This document shows positions 17,952-26,208 of a stretch of DNA of 64,000 bases, in pieces. The translations under genes and the position numbers were made by a program. Positions within the stretch are counted from its first letter, which is position 1. Every line of letters starts with the position of its first letter. The notes below the pieces were generated by a model that saw only the letters and a program-made list of their open reading frames with translations, searched no databases and was not told where the DNA came from. The stretch is from Myxacorys californica WJT36-NPBG1 (GTDB taxonomy: Bacteria > Cyanobacteriota > Cyanobacteriia > Leptolyngbyales > Leptolyngbyaceae): contig JAHHHO010000013.1 of NCBI GenBank assembly GCA_019359315.1, positions 1-64,000 on the forward strand, read 5' to 3'.

Positions 17952-20900
17952 TGAAGCAAGTAAAAAAAGCCCCAATTCAGTCAACTCTATTTCGGAACTT
18001 GCTAGCAGGCGCGATCGCGCTAAGTGGTTTGGTCAACTGGCAGCAGAGCGCGATCGCAGAAGGCAGCCGAGAATTGGTCAAAAATGGCGGCAGCCGCCCT
18101 TACACTGAATGGAGAACTGATTCTACATCAACCTTTAAACGACGCACCATTCTAAAAGTTTATGCCAATGCTGGAGAAGTGATTAATCTTGGCTCTAGCG
18201 CCGTAGGAGTAGGGACTAATAGCAACATATTACTGTTTAGTGAGACAGATAGCGTTGATTCACCATCAACCGCTAAGCTTAACTGCAAAACTGCTCAATC
18301 GGGAAAAGGCATCTTAGACACCAGAGCAAAGGAAATAGCAGGTCCTCTACCCGCTAGTGGAGGGTATACGCCCTGTACTTATACAGTTCCAACAACCGGA
18401 GTTTATCAGGTTGTGTTTTACGGTCCTACAATCGGATCGGGCGCTGGAGCAGATCCAGTTGCGGCAACTAACGCTGACGACATCGCAAATCCTTGGATTG
18501 ACAGTAACCAGAAGTCGTCTGTCGCTATGTGGGACATTACTGTGCGGAGTAGTGCTACCTCTACAGTTGATCTAAATGGTCGTGTCTTTTCAGACTATGT
18601 TTCTCTAAATATGGGTTCAAGTAATCGCTACTTGAAATCAGAACTTTTTATTCTGACGCAAGATGGCTACCGTTACAGTACAAATCTTGGTGTAGGAAGC
18701 GGTCTTGATCCCTACGGATTCATTTTCTTCTCTAATTCCCTAGGTCTTCTCAGTTCAAGCGGTAGTCCTTTGTATGCAACAGGAAAGCTCCCTTTAGCAG
18801 GCGGCATTACACTTCAACAACCTGTGCATCGGCTGTTTTTTAATGCACCTAGCACCACGGCGGTCGATGGGTTGGGCGTTCCACTCATGGCAATCGCTCC
18901 CTCTCCTGCTAGCAATTTTATGTTCACAGGCGGAACAGGAGGCAGTGGTAATCAAACGCCTCAAGGCGTCGGTGGAACCTTTAGCTTTGATGCACCTCAA
19001 AGTGGAAGTTACCAGATCATCATCGACACCAATAACAACGGTACTTATAGTTCTGCTGATGGCGATCGAGTATTGGAAGGAAAAACGAATTCAGGCTTTA
19101 ATACTGTCTCTTGGGATGGCAAGAACGGAGATGGGACTGTGCTGCCTCCTCTTGCAGGTAATGCAGCCTATCCAACTAGAATTGTCTTGAGAGGTGGAGA
19201 ATATCACTTTCCTCTCATAGACGTAGAATCAGGCAAAGATGGATTTAAGATTCAAATGTTAAATCCACCTGGTGGATTTTCGACGGGTGCTACAGCAACA
19301 ACTGTTTATTTCGATGAGAGAAACTACACAACAAATGGAACATCCGTAACTCTTGGTTGTTCTAGTCCCACTGTTCCGATTTGCGATGGACGAGCAGGAG
19401 TTGATAGCGCTAGTGGCGCTCACAAGTTCGGAACAAACACAGGTAGTGAGAGTGATTATGGTGATCAAAAAGTAATCGATACTTGGATCTATTTTCCAAG
19501 TTCGATTGTTACGACTCCTTTAGTTGTCACAACGGCTAATAAGGCGAATGTTCAGGGTAAAAAAGCAGTCCGATTTCTTACTGACACTAATGGTGATGGC
19601 AAGGTTACAGTAGGCGATCAAGTTGAATATACCATTACCTATTCTAATTCCACTCCTGCTGCAACTAGCGATGCAACTAGCTTTGTCATAAACGACACGC
19701 TACCGTCTCAACTAACGTTTTCTAGTGCTGCTATTGTTTCTCAAACGGCAGGTAACACGATTACTCTCAATTCTAGCTACGGTGGATCTGGCGCTCTGAC
19801 CAATACAGGTACTCTCCGCAAAGGTGACACTATTACAATCAAAATCGTTGCTACCATTAACAGTGACAATGGTGGAAGCGCGATCGCTAACCAAGCAAGT
19901 GCAACCTTCAGTACTCCTGACAATCCTGGTTCAACAGTTGGTACAGTTATTTCAGATGCTGATGCTGCTGGAGCCACGGCTAATCCGCCTTCAGTCAGCG
20001 CTCCTTTCTTTCAAGCCGCTGACAATGGCGTTAATTCTGGAAATGACCCAACCAGCACAGCCGATGATGATCCTACCCTAATCAATGTTGTACCAGTATT
20101 ATCTAGTTCTCTTACAGCCGATAAATCAGTTGCTCTAGTAGACGATCGTGATAAATCTGGCGGTACAATTCCCCTTGCCAGCCAAACTGCAACTCCTGGT
20201 GATATTTTGGAGTATACGATCGCAGTCAGCAACACAAGTACTACTACTTCAGCCAACAACGTTGTTCTAACCGACGCTATCCCAACGAATACTACCTATG
20301 TTCCGAGTACACTACAAATTTCAACTGGAGCCAATAGCGGCGCTAAAACCGACGCATCAGCAGATGATCAAGCAGAAATATCAGGTTCTCAAATCACGTT
20401 TCGATTGGGAACAGGAGCCACTGCCGCAACAGGCGGTATGTTAGGAACAACAGCCGCTGATAAAAGCGCGACGGTTAAATTTCGAGTTCAAATTAATGAT
20501 CCCCTGCCAAACGGAGTAGCGACTGTATCAAACCAAGCGATCGTATCTAGCGCTGGAGTTGCTAACGTCAACAGTAACGATCCCAGCACTCCTACCGCCG
20601 CTGATCCCACCGTTACAACAATCGGTCCTCGGTTGCGATTAGTGAAGCGCATCACGGGTGTGACCAAGGCGACAGTGGGTAGCACTAAACAGACAGTGGG
20701 TGGTTATAACGATTTAGCAACCGACCCCAATGACAACGCATCTGGTTGGGCAGGGGGCAGCGCGGCTTACCTGCTAGGAGCTATTACAGGTAGCCAAATT
20801 CCGGCCCCTAACCCTGGAGTACCCGCTCCCAAAGATGAAGTAGAGTATACGATCTACTTCTTATCCGATGGAGCAGGCACAGCCCAGAATGCAAGTATCT

Positions 20901-21157
20901 GTGACTTCGTGCCTGTTAACCAAAGTTATGTTCCAGGTTCACTGGAGTTGAATTTTAATGGAACGACAACCGCGATCGCAGATGGTTCAGGCACAGGTCT
21001 CAGTAGCGGTTTCTATACAGCCAATTTTCCAACGGCGTGTCAGGGTACAAACAATAGCAAAGGCGCGGCTTACTTCCAAATCGGGAACGTCACGTCGGTA
21101 AATGCTACCCCTGCGAGTTCCTACGGGTTTGTTCGTTTCCGCGCCAAAATAGATTAA
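17948..21157 (+). CDS. Large secreted DUF11 repeat protein (locus gene E)
   Basis: A protein of 1069 residues with a signal peptide (core A-G-A-I-A-L-S-G-L-V, likely cut after A-I-A near 37). Residues ~40-480 are beta-rich and include a FlgD-like turn region (S-W-D-G-K-N-G-D-G) near 390. From ~530 there are two clear DUF11 repeats (V-G-D-Q-V-E-Y-T-I-T-Y near 555; P-G-D-I-L-E-Y-T-I-A-V near 750) and a third, D-E-V-E-Y-T-I-Y, near 960. Aspartate-rich loops D-T-N-G-D-G-K (~545) and D-T-N-N-N-G (~360) look like calcium sites. ATG overlaps the gene D stop. It is the last gene and faces the 21180 gene convergently. Confidence 0.87.
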   Translation: MMKQVKKAPIQSTLFRNLLAGAIALSGLVNWQQSAIAEGSRELVKNGGSRPYTEWRTDSTSTFKRRTILKVYANAGEVINLGSSAVGVGTNSNILLFSETDSVDSPSTAKLNCKTAQSGKGILDTRAKEIAGPLPASGGYTPCTYTVPTTGVYQVVFYGPTIGSGAGADPVAATNADDIANPWIDSNQKSSVAMWDITVRSSATSTVDLNGRVFSDYVSLNMGSSNRYLKSELFILTQDGYRYSTNLGVGSGLDPYGFIFFSNSLGLLSSSGSPLYATGKLPLAGGITLQQPVHRLFFNAPSTTAVDGLGVPLMAIAPSPASNFMFTGGTGGSGNQTPQGVGGTFSFDAPQSGSYQIIIDTNNNGTYSSADGDRVLEGKTNSGFNTVSWDGKNGDGTVLPPLAGNAAYPTRIVLRGGEYHFPLIDVESGKDGFKIQMLNPPGGFSTGATATTVYFDERNYTTNGTSVTLGCSSPTVPICDGRAGVDSASGAHKFGTNTGSESDYGDQKVIDTWIYFPSSIVTTPLVVTTANKANVQGKKAVRFLTDTNGDGKVTVGDQVEYTITYSNSTPAATSDATSFVINDTLPSQLTFSSAAIVSQTAGNTITLNSSYGGSGALTNTGTLRKGDTITIKIVATINSDNGGSAIANQASATFSTPDNPGSTVGTVISDADAAGATANPPSVSAPFFQAADNGVNSGNDPTSTADDDPTLINVVPVLSSSLTADKSVALVDDRDKSGGTIPLASQTATPGDILEYTIAVSNTSTTTSANNVVLTDAIPTNTTYVPSTLQISTGANSGAKTDASADDQAEISGSQITFRLGTGATAATGGMLGTTAADKSATVKFRVQINDPLPNGVATVSNQAIVSSAGVANVNSNDPSTPTAADPTVTTIGPRLRLVKRITGVTKATVGSTKQTVGGYNDLATDPNDNASGWAGGSAAYLLGAITGSQIPAPNPGVPAPKDEVEYTIYFLSDGAGTAQNASICDFVPVNQSYVPGSLELNFNGTTTAIADGSGTGLSSGFYTANFPTACQGTNNSKGAAYFQIGNVTSVNATPASSYGFVRFRAKID

Positions 21158-21179
21158 GGCTTAATGAGTTTCAAGGCTA

Positions 21180-21740
21180 TCAAATCTTAGCAACAGCGCT
21201 TTGCAAAAAGGTCTTCAACTGCTGACGAATTTGCTGTTCTTTCCTGGCGATTAATGCGCCTGCTCTACCAACCTTTAGTTCGGCTTCGGCTTGCTTCTGC
21301 TGAAACTCATTAGAAGAGGCAGTTTCAAGCGCGCTCTTATACCAGTTCACCGCTTGACCCACTCGTTGCTTTCCAGCTATGTAGCGATCGCTGTAGCGTT
21401 CGGTTAAGGTTCTGTCAGCCTGCGCCAGTGGCTCGCGCAGTTGGGTAACGAGTCGATCCTTAATCACGGTGAACAGCATTACGATGCTAGTCAATAGATC
21501 AGGTGAAGTGGCTCGATTCGTTTCTTCAGAGGCTTGAGAGCCATCGCTCAGATTTACCGTGACTGTATCAAATGTGTTTTGTGCAATCGCACTCAGCGTA
21601 CCTGCTCCTTCTTTCACTTCAGCAAATGCCTGACTCGACGCATTCCAAACAATATCTCGAATGCGAGTTGCCCGCGTTCCACCTTCTGTCTTTGCTTTTT
21701 GAAGATTGGTTGAAAGTTGGTCTTTTATCGGATCAGACAT
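21180..21740 (-). CDS. Hypothetical helical protein
   Basis: A protein of 186 residues, soluble-looking and mostly helical, with a Q/E/K-rich C-terminal coiled-coil-like stretch (about 135-180: Q-Q-K-Q-A-E-A-E-L then R-K-E-Q-Q-I-R-Q-Q-L). One moderately hydrophobic segment lies near residue 85 (L-L-T-S-I-V-M-L-F). I do not recognise the family. It is followed on the same strand by nothing and preceded 42 bp upstream by the DUF1232 gene, with which it may be co-transcribed. Confidence 0.7.
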   Translation of the reverse strand: MSDPIKDQLSTNLQKAKTEGGTRATRIRDIVWNASSQAFAEVKEGAGTLSAIAQNTFDTVTVNLSDGSQASEETNRATSPDLLTSIVMLFTVIKDRLVTQLREPLAQADRTLTERYSDRYIAGKQRVGQAVNWYKSALETASSNEFQQKQAEAELKVGRAGALIARKEQQIRQQLKTFLQSAVAKI

Positions 21741-21782
21741 AGTTTACCTTCCGTGTGATTGAAGTTTGCTGAGCGTGTGGTG

Positions 21783-22046
21783 TTAGCTGATTGTAGCGGC
21801 GTTGGTTGTATCGACTTTTGATTTGCGATTTTTGAGTTGTTCGAGCAGAATCTGAGAGACTTCTGTGACCAAGAGAGTTGCAACTACTCCGTCGTCAACC
21901 CAACCTAAGATGGGTAACAGATCGGTCAGAGCATTGAGAGGACTGACTAAGTAGAGCAAGCTACCCAACATAATCAACCAACGATATTTAGAATTCCGTA
22001 GCGTCGCACGATACCAGTTGTAGAGCGGCTGAATTAGAAATTTCAT
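21783..22046 (-). CDS. DUF1232 (YkvA-like) membrane protein
   Basis: A protein of 87 residues with the DUF1232 signature in the middle: W-L-I-M-L-G-S-L-L-Y-L-V-S-P-L-N-A-L-T-D-L-L-P, then G-W-V-D-D-G-V-V. Two hydrophobic segments (about 22-40 and 50-68) flank the conserved P-x-D/N-x-x-x-D-x-x-P turn. The function of the family is unknown. Its partner 42 bp downstream is the 186-residue helical protein. Confidence 0.88.
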   Translation of the reverse strand: MKFLIQPLYNWYRATLRNSKYRWLIMLGSLLYLVSPLNALTDLLPILGWVDDGVVATLLVTEVSQILLEQLKNRKSKVDTTNAATIS

Positions 22047-22631
22047 TAGGTTGTCCTGTTGTTGACTCTTCTATCATGCCAAGTTTCTCAGTCTCTGTCC
22101 GGTGGGGAAAACCCACGATTTTGTCGTAACATTCCCACTCGTTCTGTGGCGTTCCGCTTCACTCATTGCAGATAGCTTTTTAACATTAAACGGCTTCTGC
22201 TTCCATAGATAGATATCGTTATCCCAATCGTGGTTAGTTAATCTGTGCGATTGGCTCTGCCAAGCTCCGAAGGATCGCAGCAACGCGCTGGCTATCTACA
22301 AACTGCAATTCGGCGATTGAAATGAGGCGGTATATACGGTGCAGATGAGCAACGATAAGAATGACCGACGCGAAATGAAAAAACTCTGTTCGCCGCTCTA
22401 TTATATTGCTAGGCTGTGTCTTCTGATAGACCTCCTGCATCATAGAGCAGGTTTAGATTTGCGGGCCTCATGCGTTTGCTGTTGAAGGCGCTGCACTTCT
22501 TGACTGATAAATTCGCTCCACGAGCAACGACTTCACCTGATCAGCCTTCTCGTGGAAAATGGTGCGGTTCAGTCCGGGAAAGTAGTCTAACTCAAAACCA
22601 GGGATTCTTTTCGTCTGCTGCAAGCTGCTGG
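22047..22631 (-). other. Spacer with coding-like debris
   Basis: No intact gene is recognised. On the minus strand 22445-22610 reads as protein-like sequence in two frames that would join by a shift near 22515: first G-F-E-L-D-Y-F-P-G-L-N-R-T-I-F-H-E-K-A, then Q-E-V-Q-R-L-Q-Q-Q-T-H-E-A-R-K ending at a stop. Short open frames at 22234-22443 and 22074-22283 continue on the same strand. I cannot name the parent family. This could be a decayed gene cut by the histidine kinase 3' end. Confidence 0.3.
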
Positions 22632-24251
22632 TTAGACTGCTGATGAGCTTTGTTGCTGAATAGGAAGTTGAATGACAAACTGCGTCCCTTTACCAGGGGT
22701 TGAAAAACACTCCAACTTACCATTGTGTTTTTCGGTGATGATTTGGTGACTGATTGACATTCCCATTCCTGTCCCTTTGCCAATTGGTTTTGTTGTGAAA
22801 AATGGATCGAAGATTCGTTTTTGAATGGTTTCGGAAATACCGATTCCATTATCAGCGATCGCAATTTGCATCGACTGGGCATCTATCGCTGAGGTGCAAA
22901 TGGTGATTTGATTGGAATGGTCCTTGATATCTTGATCAGTTTCCTTGACCTTAAGTTCTTCAATGGCATCGATTGCATTTGCAAGGATATTCATAAACAC
23001 CTGATTCAGTTGTCCGGCGTAGCACTCCACTAAAGGTAAGTGTGCATAATTCTTAACTACCTGGATGGCTGTACGCTTTGGTGTAGCTTTTAAGCGATGT
23101 TGTAAAATCAACAACGTACTGTCAATCCCATCGTGAATATCTACTGCCTTGTATTCGGTCTCATCCAATCGTGAGAAATTGCGAAGTGATCGCACAATCT
23201 GAGAAATGCGATCACTTCCGAGCTTTATGGAGTCCAGTACCTTGGGTAAATCTTTCTGCACAAACTCCACGTCGATTTCGTCCACTCTCGCTTGAATTTG
23301 AGCTGCTGAGTCAGGATGGTAATTTTGGTAAAGCTGCACAAGTTCCAGCAAGTTTTGGCTATGTTCTTGCATGTAGCGCAGATTGCCGTGAATAAAGTTG
23401 ACTGGATTATTGATTTCGTGAGCGACTCCTGCAACAAGTTGGCCTAGACCTGACATTTTCTCAGTTTGAATGAGTTGAAGTTGGGATTGCTGAAGCTGCT
23501 TTAAAGCTAAGGAAAGCTCTTTTGTACGATCAACAACTTTTGTTTCAGAAGAAGTTACCAGCGCTAAACATAAAATAGAAAATGTTGCGGCACTAATCAG
23601 GGACGAGAGCCAAGTTGCGTCGGGTGTAGAAAACTCCCTAGAGGATGATTCAATTGGACTAAAACAAACCGCAGCCATGCCTGTATAGTGCATGATTGGC
23701 ACGGCTATTCCCATTAATGCTGCTGCACCAATTTTCTGCCACCAAATGACTGCTGCTTGCTTGTGCAGATAGTGCGTTAACCACAAGGCAACGAGTGAGA
23801 CCATCACTGCAATCCCAGCAGAAAGTGTTACCAATTGCAGATCGTAGTGGGCGATCGCTGGTAGCCGCATTGCAGCCATGCCGGTGTAATGCATCGTAGT
23901 GATGCCCATCCCCATTATTAGGCTTGCACCTAGCAAGCTAGGAATCTGAAGCGTTTTGCGGCTAGCAATCCATAGGGCAAACCCTGACGACAAAATTGCA
24001 GGCAAGACAGAAGCCAAAACAATCAAAAAGTCATAACTGATTGGTACGGTTAGATGAAACGCCAACATACCGACAAAATGCATCGACCAGATGCCAATTC
24101 CAAAGGAACTTGCGCCACTCATCAACCAACCCATCCAAGACCACCCTTTAGCCGTTGCGATTCGTTCTGTTAGATCTAGAGCTGTATAAGCGGAGAGAAT
24201 AGCGATCAGAACCGATAGAGCTACTAGATTTAGATCGTAGGAAATAGGCAT
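22632..24251 (-). CDS. MHYT-domain sensor histidine kinase
   Basis: A protein of 539 residues. The first ~240 residues are seven membrane helices with three MHYT motifs (M-H-F-V-G-M, M-H-Y-T-G-M, M-H-Y-T-G-M), proposed in the family to bind a metal and sense a gas or redox signal. A short coiled coil follows. The phosphoacceptor is in G-V-A-H-E-I-N-N-P (about 277), with the HATPase domain at ~375-530 (N-box N-A-I-D-A-I-E-E, D-N-G-I-G-I, F-F-T-T-K-P-I-G-K-G-T-G-M-G). H-E-I-N-N-P with a long H-box helix is typical of cyanobacterial kinases of this class. No response regulator is adjacent, so it is an orphan kinase. Confidence 0.93.
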   Translation of the reverse strand: MPISYDLNLVALSVLIAILSAYTALDLTERIATAKGWSWMGWLMSGASSFGIGIWSMHFVGMLAFHLTVPISYDFLIVLASVLPAILSSGFALWIASRKTLQIPSLLGASLIMGMGITTMHYTGMAAMRLPAIAHYDLQLVTLSAGIAVMVSLVALWLTHYLHKQAAVIWWQKIGAAALMGIAVPIMHYTGMAAVCFSPIESSSREFSTPDATWLSSLISAATFSILCLALVTSSETKVVDRTKELSLALKQLQQSQLQLIQTEKMSGLGQLVAGVAHEINNPVNFIHGNLRYMQEHSQNLLELVQLYQNYHPDSAAQIQARVDEIDVEFVQKDLPKVLDSIKLGSDRISQIVRSLRNFSRLDETEYKAVDIHDGIDSTLLILQHRLKATPKRTAIQVVKNYAHLPLVECYAGQLNQVFMNILANAIDAIEELKVKETDQDIKDHSNQITICTSAIDAQSMQIAIADNGIGISETIQKRIFDPFFTTKPIGKGTGMGMSISHQIITEKHNGKLECFSTPGKGTQFVIQLPIQQQSSSAV

Positions 24252-24591
24252 AAGTTCATCAATCTACATTTACTGCTGTAGTTCAGGTGCTCTCTATTCC
24301 CAGTTCGCCGTTGTCAAATCTTTTCTTACAGATGCACAGGCTCAGATCAGGGCAGGCTTGTGCGTATCCTGATTTTTCGGGATATAAGCTCAGTATTCCC
24401 AGATCTCTGGTGGTCTAACGGTTTACACTAAAAGCGGCAGATATCAATGAAACCGAAGCCAGAAGTTGCCTCCTCAAAGATAAAGAGCATTTTTGTCCCT
24501 TTAGCTGGCTGCTTTATCTGTGGAAACCCGTTCCAGAATGCGATCGCATCCAGTGCGCGATCGCATTCGCTAAAGCATTCTTCCTACCGCT
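24252..24591. other. Intergenic spacer without recognisable gene
   Basis: This gap upstream of the histidine kinase must carry its promoter. Apart from two adjacent GCGATCGC-type sites (24540-24570) I see no repeat or gene. Short open frames here have no family resemblance. Confidence 0.4.
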
Positions 24592-24629
24592 TCAAACAAA
24601 ACCACCCTGTTAAATCGTTAGCAGGGTGG
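24592..24629 (-). terminator. Rho-independent terminator of the 24668 gene
   Basis: On the minus strand CCACCCTGCTAA pairs with TTAACAGGGTGG (one G-T pair) around a 4-nt loop and is followed by TTTTGTTTG. It lies 39 bp after the stop of the 128-residue gene, so it is a good intrinsic terminator for it. Confidence 0.75.
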
Positions 24630-24667
24630 CAATTCAAACACACTGGTATCACACTCAATCAATTTGC

Positions 24668-25054
24668 TTAAGCGGCTTCCTCTTGCGATTTCTTCTTCGA
24701 CACGCCCACACGCGCTTTCGACATAGTATGCGCCACATCACTCTTTCGAGCGCCACCTGCCATTACATATTGCTCGCTGTCCTTGCCATAAAACGCGCCC
24801 ACACCCAACAGCATTCGCTCACTCAAATCTTTCAGCACCTTCTCAGATTCATCAACCGCAAGTGCCAGTTGTTCAATCGAGGATAGGGTGCGATTGTAAT
24901 CATCCAATTGAGTTTTGTGAGTTGCGATCGCGCTCAAATAAACCTCTAAAGTTAAGCCTTTGCCGAGATCGAGAGCAGGGTCAATGGACTGTAAGCTAAC
25001 AGAGCGTTGTTGCGCTCTTTCAAGGGTTTGAGAACTGCGTTTTTGACGAGGCAT
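24668..25054 (-). CDS. Hypothetical cytoplasmic protein
   Basis: A protein of 128 residues, basic ends and a helical middle, with no signal peptide or membrane segment. Residues ~30-85 form amphipathic helices (L-T-L-E-V-Y-L-S-A-I then D-D-Y-N-R-T-L-S-S-I-E-Q-L). A short G-x-F-Y-G-K-D-S segment near 92 and a Lys-rich tail (K-K-K-S-Q-E-E-A-A) stand out. I do not recognise it. The intrinsic terminator behind it supports a real transcript. Confidence 0.7.
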   Translation of the reverse strand: MPRQKRSSQTLERAQQRSVSLQSIDPALDLGKGLTLEVYLSAIATHKTQLDDYNRTLSSIEQLALAVDESEKVLKDLSERMLLGVGAFYGKDSEQYVMAGGARKSDVAHTMSKARVGVSKKKSQEEAA

Positions 25055-25202
25055 CTGAGTATCCCGGTTGCGAATGTTTACCGTTTCACTCTACTTCGTT
25101 GCTTCCAACAACACCCTGAGGGAATCTAAGGAACATGACGTGAAGTTTTAGTAAATTTGTCCTTGGTTAAGGCAGTACGCGGAGATTAGCGGGTGCAATT
25201 AA

Positions 25203-25475
25203 CTTGAGCTTGGGCGTTCCTAAGGAATGCTTCCGTCACACCGACTTGAGCTTGGGCGTTCCTAAGGAATGCTTCCGTTACACCGACTTGAGCTTGGGCG
25301 TTCCTAAGGAATGCTTCCGTTACATCGACTTGAGCTTGGGCGTTCCTAAGGAATGCTTCCGTCACACCGACTTGAGCTTGGGCGTTCCTAAGGAATGCTT
25401 TCGTTACATCGACTTGAGCTTGGGCGTTCCTAAGGAATGCTTTCGTTACATCGACTTGAGCTTTAGCATTCCCGA
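25203..25475. repeat. 42-bp tandem repeat array, six full units plus a degenerate seventh
   Basis: Units begin at 25203, 25245, 25287, 25329, 25371 and 25413, exactly 42 bp apart, with a decayed copy at 25455. Each contains GCGTTCCTAAGGAATGC, a near-perfect 17-bp palindrome. Differences are point changes at two or three sites (CC/TC, CAC/TAC, C/T). Because 42 is a multiple of three, both strands stay open: minus 25186-25500 (GTG start) would give a 14-residue repeat N-A-Q-A-Q-V-[GD]-V-T-[EK]-A-F-L-R. No start signal or homology supports translation, so I call it a DNA repeat. Spacers between units are uniform; this is not a CRISPR. Confidence 0.9.
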
Positions 25476-25579
25476 ATTGACAAATGGTTGAAGTGAGCAC
25501 TCAGCAGATCACCAGTCTCTGAAAGATTGCTCGGTAAAATTAGAGGATGATGCACCGATGATTGGCTTGAACGAGAGGA

Positions 25580-26164
25580 ATGGAACTTGCAAAACTGATT
25601 GAACAACGCCGCACGCTGCGAGTGATTGGATTTGATGATGCGCCCTTTGTTAGGCGAACCCCTGATCCGGTTGCGATCGCAGGCGTTATCTGCGCCGGAA
25701 CCCGGTTTGAGGGCATGGTTTGGGGAGAACTTCAAGCCGACGGATGGAATGCGACTGAAACGATCGTCAATCTGCTAATCAAGAGCAAATTTTTATCTCA
25801 ACTCCATCTAGTGCTGCTCGATGGCATCTCCTTTGGAGGCTTCAATGTTGTCGATCTTCCGGCGCTCTCAACTCAATTACGTCTTCCCTGCATTAGTGTC
25901 ATGCGCCGCTTGCCTAACTTAGTCAAGGTTGAATATGCGTTGCGTCGGTTGCCCCAGCCTGATCGACGGTGGGCAACCCTGAAGCGAGCGGGAGAGATTT
26001 ATCAAACGCCGCCGTTTGTGTTTCAGGTTTGTGGTACGACGCCTGCGATCGCAGCTCAAGCCTTAACTCGATTAACCGATCGCGGACATGTGCCAGAAGC
26101 ATTACGACTCGCTCATCTCATCACATCAGCCGTGATCAAAGGAGAAAGCGGCAAGCAAGCGTAA
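25580..26164 (+). CDS. DUF99 family protein (endonuclease dU-like)
   Basis: A protein of 194 residues matching DUF99: R-V-I-G-F-D-D-A-P-F near residue 14, V-A-I-A-G-V-I-C-A-G-T-R-F-E-G near 31, and L-L-D-G-I-S-F-G-G-F-N-V-V-D near 80. The family is mainly archaeal with scattered bacterial members; archaeal members are named endonuclease dU, so a role in removing deaminated bases is possible, but cyanobacterial function is untested. It stands alone 100 bp after the 42-bp repeats and is convergent with the 26209 gene. Confidence 0.85.
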   Translation: MELAKLIEQRRTLRVIGFDDAPFVRRTPDPVAIAGVICAGTRFEGMVWGELQADGWNATETIVNLLIKSKFLSQLHLVLLDGISFGGFNVVDLPALSTQLRLPCISVMRRLPNLVKVEYALRRLPQPDRRWATLKRAGEIYQTPPFVFQVCGTTPAIAAQALTRLTDRGHVPEALRLAHLITSAVIKGESGKQA

Positions 26165-26208
26165 ATCGGTCGGCCCATCAACAGCCTCTAACTAATACGA
26201 GCGAATCT

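Noticed and set aside
25203-25475. Possible CRISPR array
   Set aside because: Units are contiguous and identical along the whole 42 bp; there are no unique spacers and no cas genes.
25186-25500. Minus-strand frame of 104 codons through the tandem repeats
   Set aside because: It is open only because 42 is divisible by three; the plus strand is open too. Unit-to-unit changes alter residues in both readings, and the start would be a GTG with no clear ribosome site.
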